Below the pieces are notes generated by a model, which was not told the DNA's origin, did no database searches, and saw only the letters and a list, made by a program, of their open reading frames with translations. From an uncultured Ruminococcus sp. (GTDB taxonomy: Bacteria; Bacillota; Clostridia; Oscillospirales; Acutalibacteraceae), in the NCBI GenBank assembly GCA_902761345.1, contig CACWKD010000009.1, positions 1-48,367 on the forward strand: DNA of 48,367 nt. The letters run 5' to 3'. The translations under genes and the position numbers were made by a program. This document shows, one piece after another, positions 8,724-16,708 of the stretch (its first letter is position 1; each line of letters starts with the position of its first letter).

Positions 8724-9480
8724 GAACAGGTATATTATGTGTTCTGCAAAGATTAAGCCATTGATCGTATTCCTCAAGGATCAAACTATATAGCTGCTGA
8801 TCATTTATCTGATCAAGGTTATTAACATTGATGAAGTTGGCGTTATCTATAAATCTGCCTGTAAATGTATCAAGACTTTCAAGAAAATCAAACTTTGTAT
8901 TTCCGATACCGATAAATTTCCAGAAGATGTTGTAGCGAGATGCCTCGGTGATAACTTTTTTTGCAGCTGCACGATCAGAGTTCGCACCGTCGGTTATAAA
9001 GATAACAAAAGTCGGAATATTTGCTCTATCCCTAATGCCATAGCGTTCTACAATGTGCTGCATAATAGGTGCATAGCAAGTACCTCCAAAATGCTCTTTA
9101 TTGGATAGGATAATATTCTGAACATAACCGTTAAGATTGGACGTAGTAACAGACGGGAGTTCCTTGTAGATGTTATCAAACCAGTAAAACTCCAGTTCCG
9201 CATTGTCATCAAAACACATAGCAACAGGGAATATTCTTTCCAAAACATTCTGAACCGTACCGTTTCTGTACATTGAAATCATAGAGCCTGAGTGATCGAG
9301 CACAAATACAACTCTTGCGATAGTTGCGGTAATGTTTTTTCTCTTTACTTCATCGAGAACCATTTCCTTACGAAGCGAGATTTTGCGATGAAGTTCTTCA
9401 TTTGGAACCGATCCGACAGGGGTATTTTGTGGTGCAGGCTGAGGTTTTTTGTTAGAAAAAAAATTATCCAATATACTCAA
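8719..9480 (-). CDS. von Willebrand factor A-domain protein (TerF/TerY-like)
   Basis: The 253-residue cytoplasmic protein is essentially one vWA domain after a ~45-residue Pro/Asn/Gln-rich start. The metal-ion-dependent adhesion site is complete: D62-x-S64-x-S66 (DHSGSM), the Thr in HFGGTCYAP and the Asp in FITDGAN. It resembles the vWA domains linked to tellurite-resistance (Ter) proteins, but no terD/terC-type gene is nearby, so no stress role is assigned. It starts with TTG at 9480, supported by AAAGGAGG at the right distance, and has its own promoter (9515-9543). Confidence 0.85.
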   Translation of the reverse strand: MSILDNFFSNKKPQPAPQNTPVGSVPNEELHRKISLRKEMVLDEVKRKNITATIARVVFVLDHSGSMISMYRNGTVQNVLERIFPVAMCFDDNAELEFYWFDNIYKELPSVTTSNLNGYVQNIILSNKEHFGGTCYAPIMQHIVERYGIRDRANIPTFVIFITDGANSDRAAAKKVITEASRYNIFWKFIGIGNTKFDFLESLDTFTGRFIDNANFINVNNLDQINDQQLYSLILEEYDQWLNLCRTHNIPVQ

Positions 9481-9514
9481 AATAATTCCTCCTTTAAACT
9501 ATATTTGTATAATT

Positions 9515-9543
9515 ATTATAACACCATTTTACTTAAAAAGCAA
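9515..9543 (-). promoter_or_regulatory. Sigma-A promoter of the vWA gene
   Basis: On the minus strand TTGCTT (9538-9543) and TATAAT (9515-9520) are separated by 17 bp, placing transcription start just before the ribosome binding site. Confidence 0.7.
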
Positions 9544-9621
9544 GAAACATTTTTATAATATTACATATTATATAGTGATACCGAGATTATTTTGGTATCG
9601 TTAGACAAGGAGGTGATCTGT

Positions 9622-9834
9622 ATGGAAAGTAAAAGAACGATAAAGTTTAATTCTGTAACACAGGCTTTGCATGCACAGGAGATACTTGCAGGCAAAGCGA
9701 TAAGATCGAAGCTTGTAAGAACTCCAAAGCTGAGATCTGAAAGCGGCTGCGGCTATACGTTGGTTGTAAACGGAGATATTACAAAGGCATTAGATATAAT
9801 CAGATCATCAGGTATAAGAACAGCAGGTGATTGA
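9622..9834 (+). CDS. DUF3343-like putative sulfur/selenium carrier protein
   Basis: This 70-residue protein has the look of the DUF3343 family: a beta strand ending in FNSVTQALHAQEIL, then a CGY motif within SGCGYTLVV that carries the single conserved Cys, then a helical end. Family members often sit beside cysteine desulfurases and selenium genes and are thought to carry sulfur or selenium. That fits here, because the desulfurase-family gene begins 1 bp after its stop. ATG 9622 follows AAGGAGGTGA; the longer frame from 9592 lacks a ribosome binding site. Confidence 0.75.
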   Translation: MESKRTIKFNSVTQALHAQEILAGKAIRSKLVRTPKLRSESGCGYTLVVNGDITKALDIIRSSGIRTAGD

Positions 9835-9835
9835 T

Positions 9836-10917
9836 ATGATATATCTTGATAACAGTGCAACCACCTTTCCAAAACCTGCGTCAGTCCGTAAAGCTATGAC
9901 AGAAGCTGTCACACAGTATGGTGCAAATCCGGGCAGAAGCGGACACAGTATGTCTATACGAGCGAGCGAGGAGATATACAAATGCAGGAGCAGAGCGGCA
10001 AAGTTTTTTGGGGCACGATCCCCTGATAATGTAGTATTTACTTTAAATTGTACCCACGCTATAAATATAGTGTTGAAAGGACTGCTTCACAAGGGAGATC
10101 ATGTAGTTGTATCGGATATGGAGCATAACGCAGTGATACGACCTTTGTATGCACTAAAGGAGAGGGGCATAAGCTATTCATCTGCAAAGATTAGTGTTGA
10201 GAATTCCGATGAAACGCTTGCGTCTTTCCGAAACGCTCTGCGTGACAACACAAAGCTTGTTGTATGTGTCATCAATACGGAATAGAGGTACTTGTAGATG
10301 CGTCCCAAAGTGCAGGGGTAATACCTTTGAATATGAGTGATATAGGGATAGATTACCTTTGTGTGCCGGGTCATAAGGGATTATATTCTCCAATGGGAGT
10401 AGGAATGTTGATAACATCAAAAGGCGAGAAACTCGACACACTGATAGAGGGCGGTACGGGCAGTAATTCGTTAGACCCGGAGCAGCCGTCTGTAATGCCG
10501 GACAGATTGGAGAGCGGCACACAAAATCTTCCCGCCATATCGGGACTGAGAGCAGGAATTGATTTTGTAGAAACAGTTACTCCCGAGAAGATACACGCAC
10601 ACGAAATAATGCTTTTATCAAATCTATATGACAGGCTTCAAGATAATAAACGTGTGATTTTATATACTCCACGTCCGCATAATAAGTTGAGCGGAGGGGT
10701 ATTGTCGTTTAATATTAAGGATACCGACAGTGAAACAGTTGCAGATTATTTGAACACACGCTATGGGATAGCAGTAAGAGCAGGTTTGCATTGTGCACCG
10801 TTGGCACATCAGCATTTTGGAACAGAAAAACAGGGGGCAGTAAGAGTATCGCCCTCATATTTTACAACAATGAGAGAGATTACGGTATTATCACAAGCGA
10901 TAAATTCGTTTAAATAA
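9836..10917 (+). pseudogene. Cysteine desulfurase family (class V aminotransferase), broken by an internal deletion
   Basis: The N-terminal part (9836-10285) starts MIYLDNSATTFPKP and runs to KLVVC, then leaves frame and stops at 10285. The C-terminal part resumes in another frame at 10264 (CHQYGIEVLVDASQSAG). It carries the PLP-lysine region GHKGLYSPMG and the catalytic-Cys region RAGLHCAPLAH. Between KLVVC and CHQYG the family normally has about 20 residues, including a conserved ASNVxG that contacts PLP. Here they are missing, and the number of lost bases is not a multiple of three. A short TGT/TATGT homology sits at the join. Neither half should be active alone, and the second has no ribosome binding site. 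An assembly error is the main alternative. Confidence 0.8.
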
Positions 10918-10923
10918 AAGAAC

Positions 10924-10954
10924 AAAGGGACGACTGATAGAGAGCCGTCCCTTT
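10924..10954. terminator. Terminator between the desulfurase remnant and nrdD
   Basis: AAAGGGACG (10924-10932) pairs with CGTCCCTTT (10946-10954). On the minus strand it is followed by GTTCTTTTATTT, so it most likely ends nrdD transcripts, which stop nine bases before it. Confidence 0.7.
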
Positions 10955-10962
10955 AAAAAAGG

Positions 10963-13308
10963 TTAAATTTGTTCAGCCGAATTGCTGTTTACATCGTGTT
11001 TAACTCTGTCTTTGACCTCTGCACGCTTACCGTTGTTAAAGCGTTCTACCGAGCCGACAAGGTATCCTGTAATGCGTCTTATACGTTCAAAGCCCGAGCT
11101 TTCATCATCTTCCGATCTGCCGCACTGTGGGCAGGTATCGCCGATAATGCCCGTATATCCGCAGCAGGGATCTCTGTCAACAGGGTGATTTATTGAACCG
11201 TATCCGATACCGCTTTCTTTCATCATTCTGATAACGCTTTCAAATGCGTCAAGATTTTGGAGAGGATCGCCGTCAAGCTCAATATATGAAATATGACCGC
11301 CGTTTGTAAGAGCGTGGTACGGGGCTTCAAGCTTGATTTTCTCAAAAGCATTGATAGGATAATAAACAGGAATGTGGAACGAGTTGGTGTAATAGTCTCT
11401 GTCGGTAACTCCCGGAATAATTCCGAAACGCTTAGCGTCAATTTTTACAAATCTACCGCTTAATCCCTCGGCAGGGGTAGCGATAAGAGAGAAGTTAAGA
11501 CCATATTTTTGGCTTGCCTGATCCATTCTCTTTCTCATATATCCTATGATCTCAAGGCCTAAATTCTGAGCCTCTTTGCTTTCGCCGTGGTGTTTTCCGA
11601 TAAGAGCTTTCAGACATTCAGCCAGACCGATAAAGCCTAAAGTAAGCGTACCGTGCTTTAATACGTCCATAATTTTATCGTCTTTTGAGAGTGTTTCGGA
11701 ATCAAGCCATACGCCTTGACCCATAAGGAAAGGATAATTGCGAGGTGTTTTATTTGCCTGTATCTCAAATCTTGCAAGAAGCTGATCAATAACAAGATCA
11801 ATTTTTCTGTCAAGCTGTTCGTAGAAGAAGTCGATATTACCGTTGCTGAGAATAGCTATTCTCGGAAGGTTGATTGAAGTAAAGCTCAGATTTCCTCTGC
11901 CTGTAACGATTTCCTTAGTTTTGTCGTAAACATTAGCCATAACTCTTGTGCGGCAGCCCATATAAGCACATTCTGTTTCCGGGTGACCCTCTTTGTAGTA
12001 GGGGAGATTAAACGGTGCGTCGATGAAACTGAAGTTCGGGAACAGTCTTTTTGCCGATACTTTCATAGCAAGCTTGAAAAGATCATAGTTAGGATCTTCG
12101 GGGTTATAGTTAATTCCTTCCTTAACCTTAAAGATATGGATAGGGAAGATAGGTGTCTCACCGTTTCCAAGACCTGCGTCTGTTGCAAGAAGAACATTTT
12201 TAATAACCATTCTTCCTTCGGGAGAAGTATCAGTACCGTAGTTTATGGAGCTGAACGGTATCTGAGCGCCTGCACGGCTGTGCATTGTGTTAAGATTATG
12301 TACAAGTGCTTCCATAGCCTGATAACAGGCACGGTCTGTTTCTTTTTGTGCGTGGTTATATGCAAATCTCTGTATTTTGCCTGCTGTTTTTTCACCATAC
12401 TTTTCGCAAAGGAGTTCAAGCTCTCTTTCCATGTAGATTTCGCCGTCGTTGAGAGAGGGAATACAGCCGCTGTCTTTCTCGGCAGTATCAGCAAGAGAGA
12501 ATGCGGTATCCTGAGCGTTCTCGTCGTCGCAGAGAAGCTCCACGGCACGGGCAAGGTTCTGTCGGTAGATACGTCTGTAAGTCTTTTTTACGCCCTTAGA
12601 CATACCGTAATCGAAGTTAGGAATACTTTGACCGCCGTGCTGATCGTTTTGGTTAGACTGAATAGCGATACAAGCAAGTGCGCTGTAACTTGCAATATCA
12701 TTAGGTTCTCTTAAAAAGCCGTGACCTGTACAGAAACCGTTATTAAAAAGCTTTTCAATATCTATCTGACAGCAGGTAGTTGTTAGTGTAAGAAAATCAA
12801 GATCGTGAATATGAATATCGCCTGAAGTATGAGCCTTAGCGTGTTCAGGTTTGAGAATGTACATCTCATAGAACTGTTTAGCGCCCTCCGAGCCGTATTT
12901 AAGCATAGTACCCATAGCGGTATCGCCGTCGATATTAGCGTTTTCTCTTTTGATGTCGTTATCTCTGGCTGATTTAAAAGTAAGGTCTTCGTAAATACGC
13001 ATAAGCTTTGTGTTCATAGTACGCATTCTTGTGCGTTCTGCTCTGTAAAGGATATACTCTTTAGCAGTACGAGCGTGGCCGTTTTCAATAAGAATTTTTT
13101 CAACTATATCCTGAACGTGCTCAACACTGGGCACACAGCCCTCGCCAAGCTCTGTTTCAAGGTATTCGATAACCTGATCGGCAAGATCTTCAGCAACATC
13201 TCTGTCTTTGCCGCCGATAGCAGAGGCTGCTTTAAAAATCGCAGTAACAATTTTTTCTTTATCAAAATGAACTGTTCTGCCGTCACGTTTAACAATAGCA
13301 TTTATCAT
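10963..13308 (-). CDS. nrdD: Anaerobic ribonucleoside-triphosphate reductase
   Basis: Glycyl-radical enzyme that reduces ribonucleoside triphosphates to dNTPs without oxygen. The 781-residue protein has an N-terminal ATP-cone (about 1-95, INAIVKRDGRTVHFDKEKI), the ten-stranded barrel domain, a C-terminal zinc site and the glycyl-radical segment RITGYLVG near the end. The second zinc pair is a normal CPQC. The first appears as adjacent cysteines in DRDPCCGYTG, where relatives usually have CxxC. The activase NrdG that installs the radical is not in the window. The start follows GGGGG at seven bases, and an NrdR-like box lies just upstream. Confidence 0.96.
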   Translation of the reverse strand: MINAIVKRDGRTVHFDKEKIVTAIFKAASAIGGKDRDVAEDLADQVIEYLETELGEGCVPSVEHVQDIVEKILIENGHARTAKEYILYRAERTRMRTMNTKLMRIYEDLTFKSARDNDIKRENANIDGDTAMGTMLKYGSEGAKQFYEMYILKPEHAKAHTSGDIHIHDLDFLTLTTTCCQIDIEKLFNNGFCTGHGFLREPNDIASYSALACIAIQSNQNDQHGGQSIPNFDYGMSKGVKKTYRRIYRQNLARAVELLCDDENAQDTAFSLADTAEKDSGCIPSLNDGEIYMERELELLCEKYGEKTAGKIQRFAYNHAQKETDRACYQAMEALVHNLNTMHSRAGAQIPFSSINYGTDTSPEGRMVIKNVLLATDAGLGNGETPIFPIHIFKVKEGINYNPEDPNYDLFKLAMKVSAKRLFPNFSFIDAPFNLPYYKEGHPETECAYMGCRTRVMANVYDKTKEIVTGRGNLSFTSINLPRIAILSNGNIDFFYEQLDRKIDLVIDQLLARFEIQANKTPRNYPFLMGQGVWLDSETLSKDDKIMDVLKHGTLTLGFIGLAECLKALIGKHHGESKEAQNLGLEIIGYMRKRMDQASQKYGLNFSLIATPAEGLSGRFVKIDAKRFGIIPGVTDRDYYTNSFHIPVYYPINAFEKIKLEAPYHALTNGGHISYIELDGDPLQNLDAFESVIRMMKESGIGYGSINHPVDRDPCCGYTGIIGDTCPQCGRSEDDESSGFERIRRITGYLVGSVERFNNGKRAEVKDRVKHDVNSNSAEQI

Positions 13309-13323
13309 ATAATTACCCCCATA

Positions 13324-13370
13324 TAAAATAATCTTATGTAAAGTTTAAAGCTTTACACTATATATTGTAC
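13324..13370 (-). promoter_or_regulatory. NrdR-box operator before nrdD
   Basis: ACACTATATATTGTAC (13355-13370) closely matches the NrdR consensus (acaCwATATwGtgt type). A weaker partner at 13324-13339 lies 31 bp away centre to centre, the helical spacing expected for paired NrdR boxes. NrdR is the ATP-cone repressor of ribonucleotide reductase genes. The nrdR gene itself is not in the window. Confidence 0.6.
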
Positions 13371-13713
13371 CCTTAATTGGGGTGAGCAAGATTAAGTATA
13401 GCCCATAAAAAGAGATATGTCAAGTGCATTTGAATGAATAAAAGTCGAAAAATGCGATAAAGGCAAATTTTTGTAGGTTTGAACAATAAACCCCTATATT
13501 TTGTGTTTAATTTTCTTATGACTACAAGATATAGTATTTGGCGGGCATTGTCGGTAAAAATACAGTGTACTGTAAACACAGCGTACAGCTTATACAAATC
13601 TAAGAAAGCAGATAAAATCGAGTGCTATTAATATTGTGGTGAGCATACTAAATATAGTATCAATTTAAGCAAAAATGAAAAGGTACAAGTGGTAAAATAA
13701 GTAAAAAAATGTA
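13371..13713. other. Intergenic stretch between nrdD and the ribU promoter
   Basis: About 340 AT-rich bases without a supportable gene. The one structured site is TACAGT-GT-ACTGTA (13561-13574), a perfect 6-bp dyad with a 2-bp centre that could bind a repressor. Short frames here lack ribosome binding sites. Confidence 0.5.
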
Positions 13714-13742
13714 TTGACAAAAATATAACATAGTAGTATAAT
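13714..13742 (+). promoter_or_regulatory. Consensus sigma-A promoter of the FMN riboswitch/ribU
   Basis: TTGACA (13714-13719), a 17-bp spacer and TATAAT (13737-13742) match the full consensus at both hexamers. Transcription would start near 13749, at the 5' edge of the riboswitch. Confidence 0.92.
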
Positions 13743-13750
13743 AATGACAG

Positions 13751-13877
13751 AAACTTCGGGGCGGGGTGAAATTCCCCACCGACGGTAACCGATTTATCGG
13801 AAGCCCGTGAGCCATAAATATATGGTTGAACAGGTGCAATTCCTGTGCCGACGGTATAGTCCGGATGAGAGAGGTTT
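13751..13877 (+). ncRNA. FMN riboswitch (RFN element)
   Basis: The conserved RFN core is plain: CTTCGGGGCGGGGTGAAATT, CCCACCGACGGT, AGCCCGTGAGCC, a variable stem, then AGGTGCAATTCCTGTGCCGACGG split across the next helix, and TATAGTCCGGATG before the closing AGAGG. The AAAC/GTTT ends form P1. It senses flavin mononucleotide and here precedes a terminator and the riboflavin-uptake gene ribU. Confidence 0.97.
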
Positions 13878-13898
13878 AGTATACAGTCGAACGATATG

Positions 13899-13933
13899 CC
13901 CCCTGTGAAGTGTTTCATGGGGGGATTTTTGTT
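13899..13933 (+). terminator. Riboswitch expression-platform terminator
   Basis: CCCCC-TGTGAA pairs with TTTCAT-GGGGG (about 11 bp, two wobbles), followed by A and five T. Binding of FMN would favour this hairpin and stop transcription before ribU. A second weaker stem, GTGCCGATA/TATCGGTAC (13967-13992), lies just before the ribU ribosome binding site. Confidence 0.88.
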
Positions 13934-14015
13934 TGATGTATGCAAGTTTCCTGCTCCGCAGTAACGGTGCCGATAAAAATTCATATCGGTACTTTATCGG
14001 AAAGGAGTTTTTATT

Positions 14016-14717
14016 ATGAGCAATTATTCAAAGTCAACCACAAATGTACAGAAACTATCAATTATGGGAATGTTGTGTGCGGTAGCGTTTGTATCGACAA
14101 TGCTTATGCACAGTATCCCGATAATGCCCTCGGCGCCTTATCTGAGCCTTGACCCAAAGGACGCCGTGATAGCGATAGGAGGGTTTATTTTCGGACCGAT
14201 AGCAGCTCTTATAATGACAGTAGTTGTATGCTTGGTAGAAATGGTAACGATAAGCTCAACGGGAGTTATAGGCTTAATTATGAATGTACTTTCAACGGGA
14301 GTTTTCGTAACAGTTTCAACAATAATGTATTACAGAAAGCCTAAGTTTAAAAATGCGGTAATAGGACTTATTTTAGGTGTAATATCAATGACAGCGATGA
14401 TGATACTCTGGAACTATCTGATAACACCGATTTATACAGGTATGGACAGAGCAATAATTGCACCTATGCTGCCTACGGTATTCCTGCCGTTTAATCTGTT
14501 AAAGGGGACAATTAATGCAGCCCTCACACTGTTCTTGTACAAGAGTGTTGTAACGGTACTCAGAAAAGCAAAGCTTTTGCCAAAAACAGAGAAAAAAGCC
14601 GTATCGACCGAAAACGGAGAAAAAACATTTGCAATAACACCTTTGGTAATGATTTCATCTGTGTTAGTGCTTGTGACGTGTGTATTGATCATACTTGTTA
14701 TTAACGGAAAGCTTTAA
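14016..14717 (+). CDS. ribU: Riboflavin ECF transporter substrate-binding subunit
   Basis: RibU is the membrane S component that binds riboflavin for uptake by an energy-coupling-factor transporter. The 233-residue protein has about six membrane segments. It shows RibU-like signatures: YLSLDPKDAV followed by GGFIFGPIAAL, NYLITPIYTGMDR, and LPFNLLKGTIN, which also provides the contact region for EcfT. The FMN riboswitch upstream supports the substrate. It follows AAAGGAG and is a single-gene unit with its own terminator. The shared EcfA1-A2-T module lies at 34.3-36.8 kb. The C-terminal cytosolic stretch and extra final membrane segment are less typical. Confidence 0.93.
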   Translation: MSNYSKSTTNVQKLSIMGMLCAVAFVSTMLMHSIPIMPSAPYLSLDPKDAVIAIGGFIFGPIAALIMTVVVCLVEMVTISSTGVIGLIMNVLSTGVFVTVSTIMYYRKPKFKNAVIGLILGVISMTAMMILWNYLITPIYTGMDRAIIAPMLPTVFLPFNLLKGTINAALTLFLYKSVVTVLRKAKLLPKTEKKAVSTENGEKTFAITPLVMISSVLVLVTCVLIILVINGKL

Positions 14718-14730
14718 ATAAACAGTAACA

Positions 14731-14770
14731 GCCCGAAAGTGGTCTAACAAACCGCCTTCGGGCATTTTTT
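14731..14770 (+). terminator. Rho-independent terminator of ribU
   Basis: A 13-bp GC-rich stem with two wobbles (14731-14743 with 14751-14763) and a 7-base loop is followed by A and six T. Confidence 0.93.
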
Positions 14771-14816
14771 GATTGTGGTGTGGGTATCAAGTTAAATAAT
14801 AATTTTTCGAATTTAT

Positions 14817-15080
14817 CTATTCATTCCAAATAAAATATTGCGGAGAACACCAACCATCTACAAAATCCCAAATATCTGCGATAAAATTACTATTAAGATT
14901 ATCAGTCATAGTGTTATAGTATTTATATAGTGCTTGATATACAACTTCTCTTTCTAAGCCTAAATTATGAGATTTTAACAAAATCAAATATCCTTCTTGA
15001 ATTTTACTATCATAATTATCTTTTGTAAGCGATGATAATAATTCTTCGATTTGAACAATAATTCCATCACTATTCTCCAT
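14817..15080 (-). CDS. Hypothetical small protein (87 aa)
   Basis: I do not recognise this protein with confidence. It is acidic and mostly helical, ending in a motif ADIWDFVDGWCSPQYFIWN that has a Trp/Cys-Pro pattern often seen in small immunity-type proteins; that is only an impression. It has a good GGAGAG ribosome binding site eight bases before the ATG. It is the last gene of the AT-rich minus-strand island, and its stop lies close to the ribU terminator. No signal peptide or membrane segment is visible. Confidence 0.6.
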   Translation of the reverse strand: MENSDGIIVQIEELLSSLTKDNYDSKIQEGYLILLKSHNLGLEREVVYQALYKYYNTMTDNLNSNFIADIWDFVDGWCSPQYFIWNE

Positions 15081-15133
15081 ATTATAAACTCTCCAAAATC
15101 CCGATTTACATTTCTGTATATTATTTTTAAAGG

Positions 15134-15871
15134 CTATACTAATAATCCGTATTTTATCAGCGTATTTTTATTGTTTTCAACCCGCCGATTTACTTCCCCT
15201 TGCAATTTCTCCTGCAATTCTCTGCTTGCCCAAACTCTATCTCTGCTTTCTACAAGCTCGTTTTTGATTATGTGCTTAATTTGCTGCATATACCTTGTGT
15301 ATGCTTCATTTGTAGGTTCGTTTGAGTATATTCTTAATGCTATTTTTTCTTCCTGCTTTATTCTCTCTTTAAAAGAATCGTGGTTGTCTGTCAAAATCAA
15401 GAGAACGGAATCACGAAAAAAGGTATCGGCAGGATACAGCATACCCAACTTGTATTTTATCAGAAAATCAAGACTTGATTTCAGATCCGTTATATCCGAC
15501 AGTACAGGGATAGCATAGGTGATAGTTTGTTTCAGAGCTTTATCGATCACAGATGAAAGGCTTAGCTCATCATAAATAAAATTTACATTAAAAGCAGACG
15601 GAGTAACATCTGTCTTAAAATTTATAAGGCTTACTCCGGATAGTCCCAATTGATATTCCGACAAATCAAAGCTGTAAATAGTTTGTACTCCCGAGATAAT
15701 GTCAAAAGCTTTTTTTAAGCGGTCGGGCGGACTGCACTTTTTTATCAAAACATACAGCAAAATCTCGTTATTAATTAATTTGCCAAAACAGTTTGTACCT
15801 TTCATCTTTTTAAATCCAAAGGGTTCAAGTCCCGATTGAAAGTCTTTTTTATATTCGGTAATTAAAGACAT
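15134..15871 (-). CDS. Hypothetical protein, DUF4304-like start
   Basis: A cytoplasmic protein of about 245 residues. The first ~50 residues (DFQSGLEPFGFKKMKGTNCFGK) resemble the start of DUF4304-type proteins; the family match is tentative. The C-terminal half is rich in Lys/Glu helices with an NEAYTRYMQQIKHIIKNEL stretch likely to form a coiled coil. ATG 15871 is preferred to TTG 15883 because GGGTGA precedes it properly. It lies 53 bp upstream of the 87-residue gene on the same strand, suggesting co-transcription. Base composition is more AT-rich than the surrounding housekeeping genes. No catalytic motif was recognised. Confidence 0.6.
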   Translation of the reverse strand: MSLITEYKKDFQSGLEPFGFKKMKGTNCFGKLINNEILLYVLIKKCSPPDRLKKAFDIISGVQTIYSFDLSEYQLGLSGVSLINFKTDVTPSAFNVNFIYDELSLSSVIDKALKQTITYAIPVLSDITDLKSSLDFLIKYKLGMLYPADTFFRDSVLLILTDNHDSFKERIKQEEKIALRIYSNEPTNEAYTRYMQQIKHIIKNELVESRDRVWASRELQEKLQGEVNRRVENNKNTLIKYGLLV

Positions 15872-15891
15872 ATTTTCACCCAAATCAAAAA

Positions 15892-16170
15892 TTACGCTTT
15901 TTCACGGCTTATAACCACTAAATCCGAATTGGAATATGAGTACTTTTTCCCGGAGATAAATATATAATAATCGTTAGCATCATTGAAAACACCTGTTATT
16001 TTATTACCTCTTGGCATTATCAGACAAACTTTATAGATGTATCCAACCATGCAAAATACATCAGAATTATGATTTTTATCGCTGATAAAATATTTTTCTC
16101 CACCGCCAATACCTACATCTTTAATAGTTATTGGAGCATAGAACCTTTTGTTGTAATTAATACTACTCAC
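15892..16170 (-). CDS. Hypothetical small protein (92 aa)
   Basis: An unrecognised, beta-rich small protein with many Tyr, Asn and Ile residues and a Gly-rich turn (DVGIGGGEKYF). The frame is open back to a TTG at 16194, but that start has no ribosome binding site. AGGAG at about 16178-16182 sits eight bases before a GTG at 16170, which I take as the start. It lies 20 bp before the DUF4304-like gene, so the two are probably one transcript. The hairpin at 16217-16241 separates it from the upstream gene. Confidence 0.5.
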   Translation of the reverse strand: MSSINYNKRFYAPITIKDVGIGGGEKYFISDKNHNSDVFCMVGYIYKVCLIMPRGNKITGVFNDANDYYIFISGKKYSYSNSDLVVISREKA

Positions 16171-16208
16171 AATATTTGCTCCTGTAAACTTCAATTTATT
16201 TTATTAAA

Positions 16209-16246
16209 ATCCTATCAAAATCACACCTTTGGTATGATTTTGTCAA
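16209..16246 (-). promoter_or_regulatory. Island leader with palindrome
   Basis: On the minus strand TTGACA (16241-16246) is followed by a dyad, AAAATCATACC-AAA-GGTGTGATTTT (16217-16241), one mismatch per arm. TAGGAT (16209-16214) then follows, 26 bp from the -35. The segment after the dyad resembles the leader of the upstream island promoter (16599-16647). It may be a promoter with an operator, or a terminator of the 103-residue gene. Confidence 0.45.
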
Positions 16247-16272
16247 TAGCAATACTTATTATCAGAGAAAAG

Positions 16273-16584
16273 CTATATAATGTTAGGATTATTTCCCGAG
16301 TACGATATTATTTCAGGAAATTCCTCTGAATAGAACTTAAAAATAACTAACCCTTCGTCAAATGCTTCTTCACAGCTATCTATTATTTTAACACAAAATA
16401 TCAAGTGGTTATTTACGATAACATCTTTTATATATTCGGGAATTATGTCCTCGTCTTTTGATGATATTTGTAATATTTCGTCTTTTTTCAAATTGAAAAT
16501 ACGTTTTCTCCAAATATGAGAAATGCTTATTTCAAGAGCTACATCACTGATATAATCAACATAGATATTTTTTCGATCAATCAT
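16273..16584 (-). CDS. Hypothetical acidic protein (103 aa)
   Basis: First gene of the minus-strand island, 103 residues, not recognised. It is acidic (many Asp/Glu), with alternating hydrophobic strands such as HLIFCVKIID and no signal peptide. Small acidic single-domain proteins are common among immunity or anti-defence proteins, but nothing specific supports either. A GGAGAT site lies 12 bases before the ATG, rather far. A consensus sigma-A promoter (16619-16647) drives it. Confidence 0.55.
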   Translation of the reverse strand: MIDRKNIYVDYISDVALEISISHIWRKRIFNLKKDEILQISSKDEDIIPEYIKDVIVNNHLIFCVKIIDSCEEAFDEGLVIFKFYSEEFPEIISYSGNNPNII

Positions 16585-16618
16585 TTTATTACCGTAATCT
16601 CCATTTTATTTTACTAAA

Positions 16619-16647
16619 ATCATATCACAAACGCACTTCTATGTCAA
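16619..16647 (-). promoter_or_regulatory. Sigma-A promoter of the accessory island
   Basis: On the minus strand TTGACA (16642-16647), 17 bp, TATGAT (16619-16624). This is a near-consensus promoter located directly before the island's first gene. Confidence 0.85.
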
Positions 16648-16653
16648 TAATAG

Positions 16654-16690
16654 AAAAAAGCACCCTTGACGTAAAAACCAAAGGTGCTTT
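16654..16690 (-). terminator. Terminator of the pyrimidine operon
   Basis: On the minus strand AAAGCACC (16683-16690) pairs with GGTGCTTT (16657-16664), followed by a T-run. It lies 19 bases after the pyrI stop and ends the long pyr transcript. Confidence 0.88.
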
Positions 16691-16708
16691 AGTTGTATTC
16701 ATAGTGTT

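Noticed and set aside
8719-9480. Tellurite-resistance operon
   Set aside because: Only the vWA protein resembles Ter-linked proteins; no TerD- or TerC-type gene is in the neighbourhood.
10264-10917. Separate short aminotransferase gene starting at 10264
   Set aside because: No ribosome binding site, lacks the N-terminal half of the fold, and matches the missing continuation of the 9836 frame.
11983-12714. 243-codon plus-strand frame
   Set aside because: Lies wholly antisense to nrdD, no ribosome binding site, Cys/Phe/Val-rich random composition.
13628-13984. 118-codon minus-strand frame
   Set aside because: Covers the ribU promoter and FMN riboswitch, whose sequence explains the region fully.
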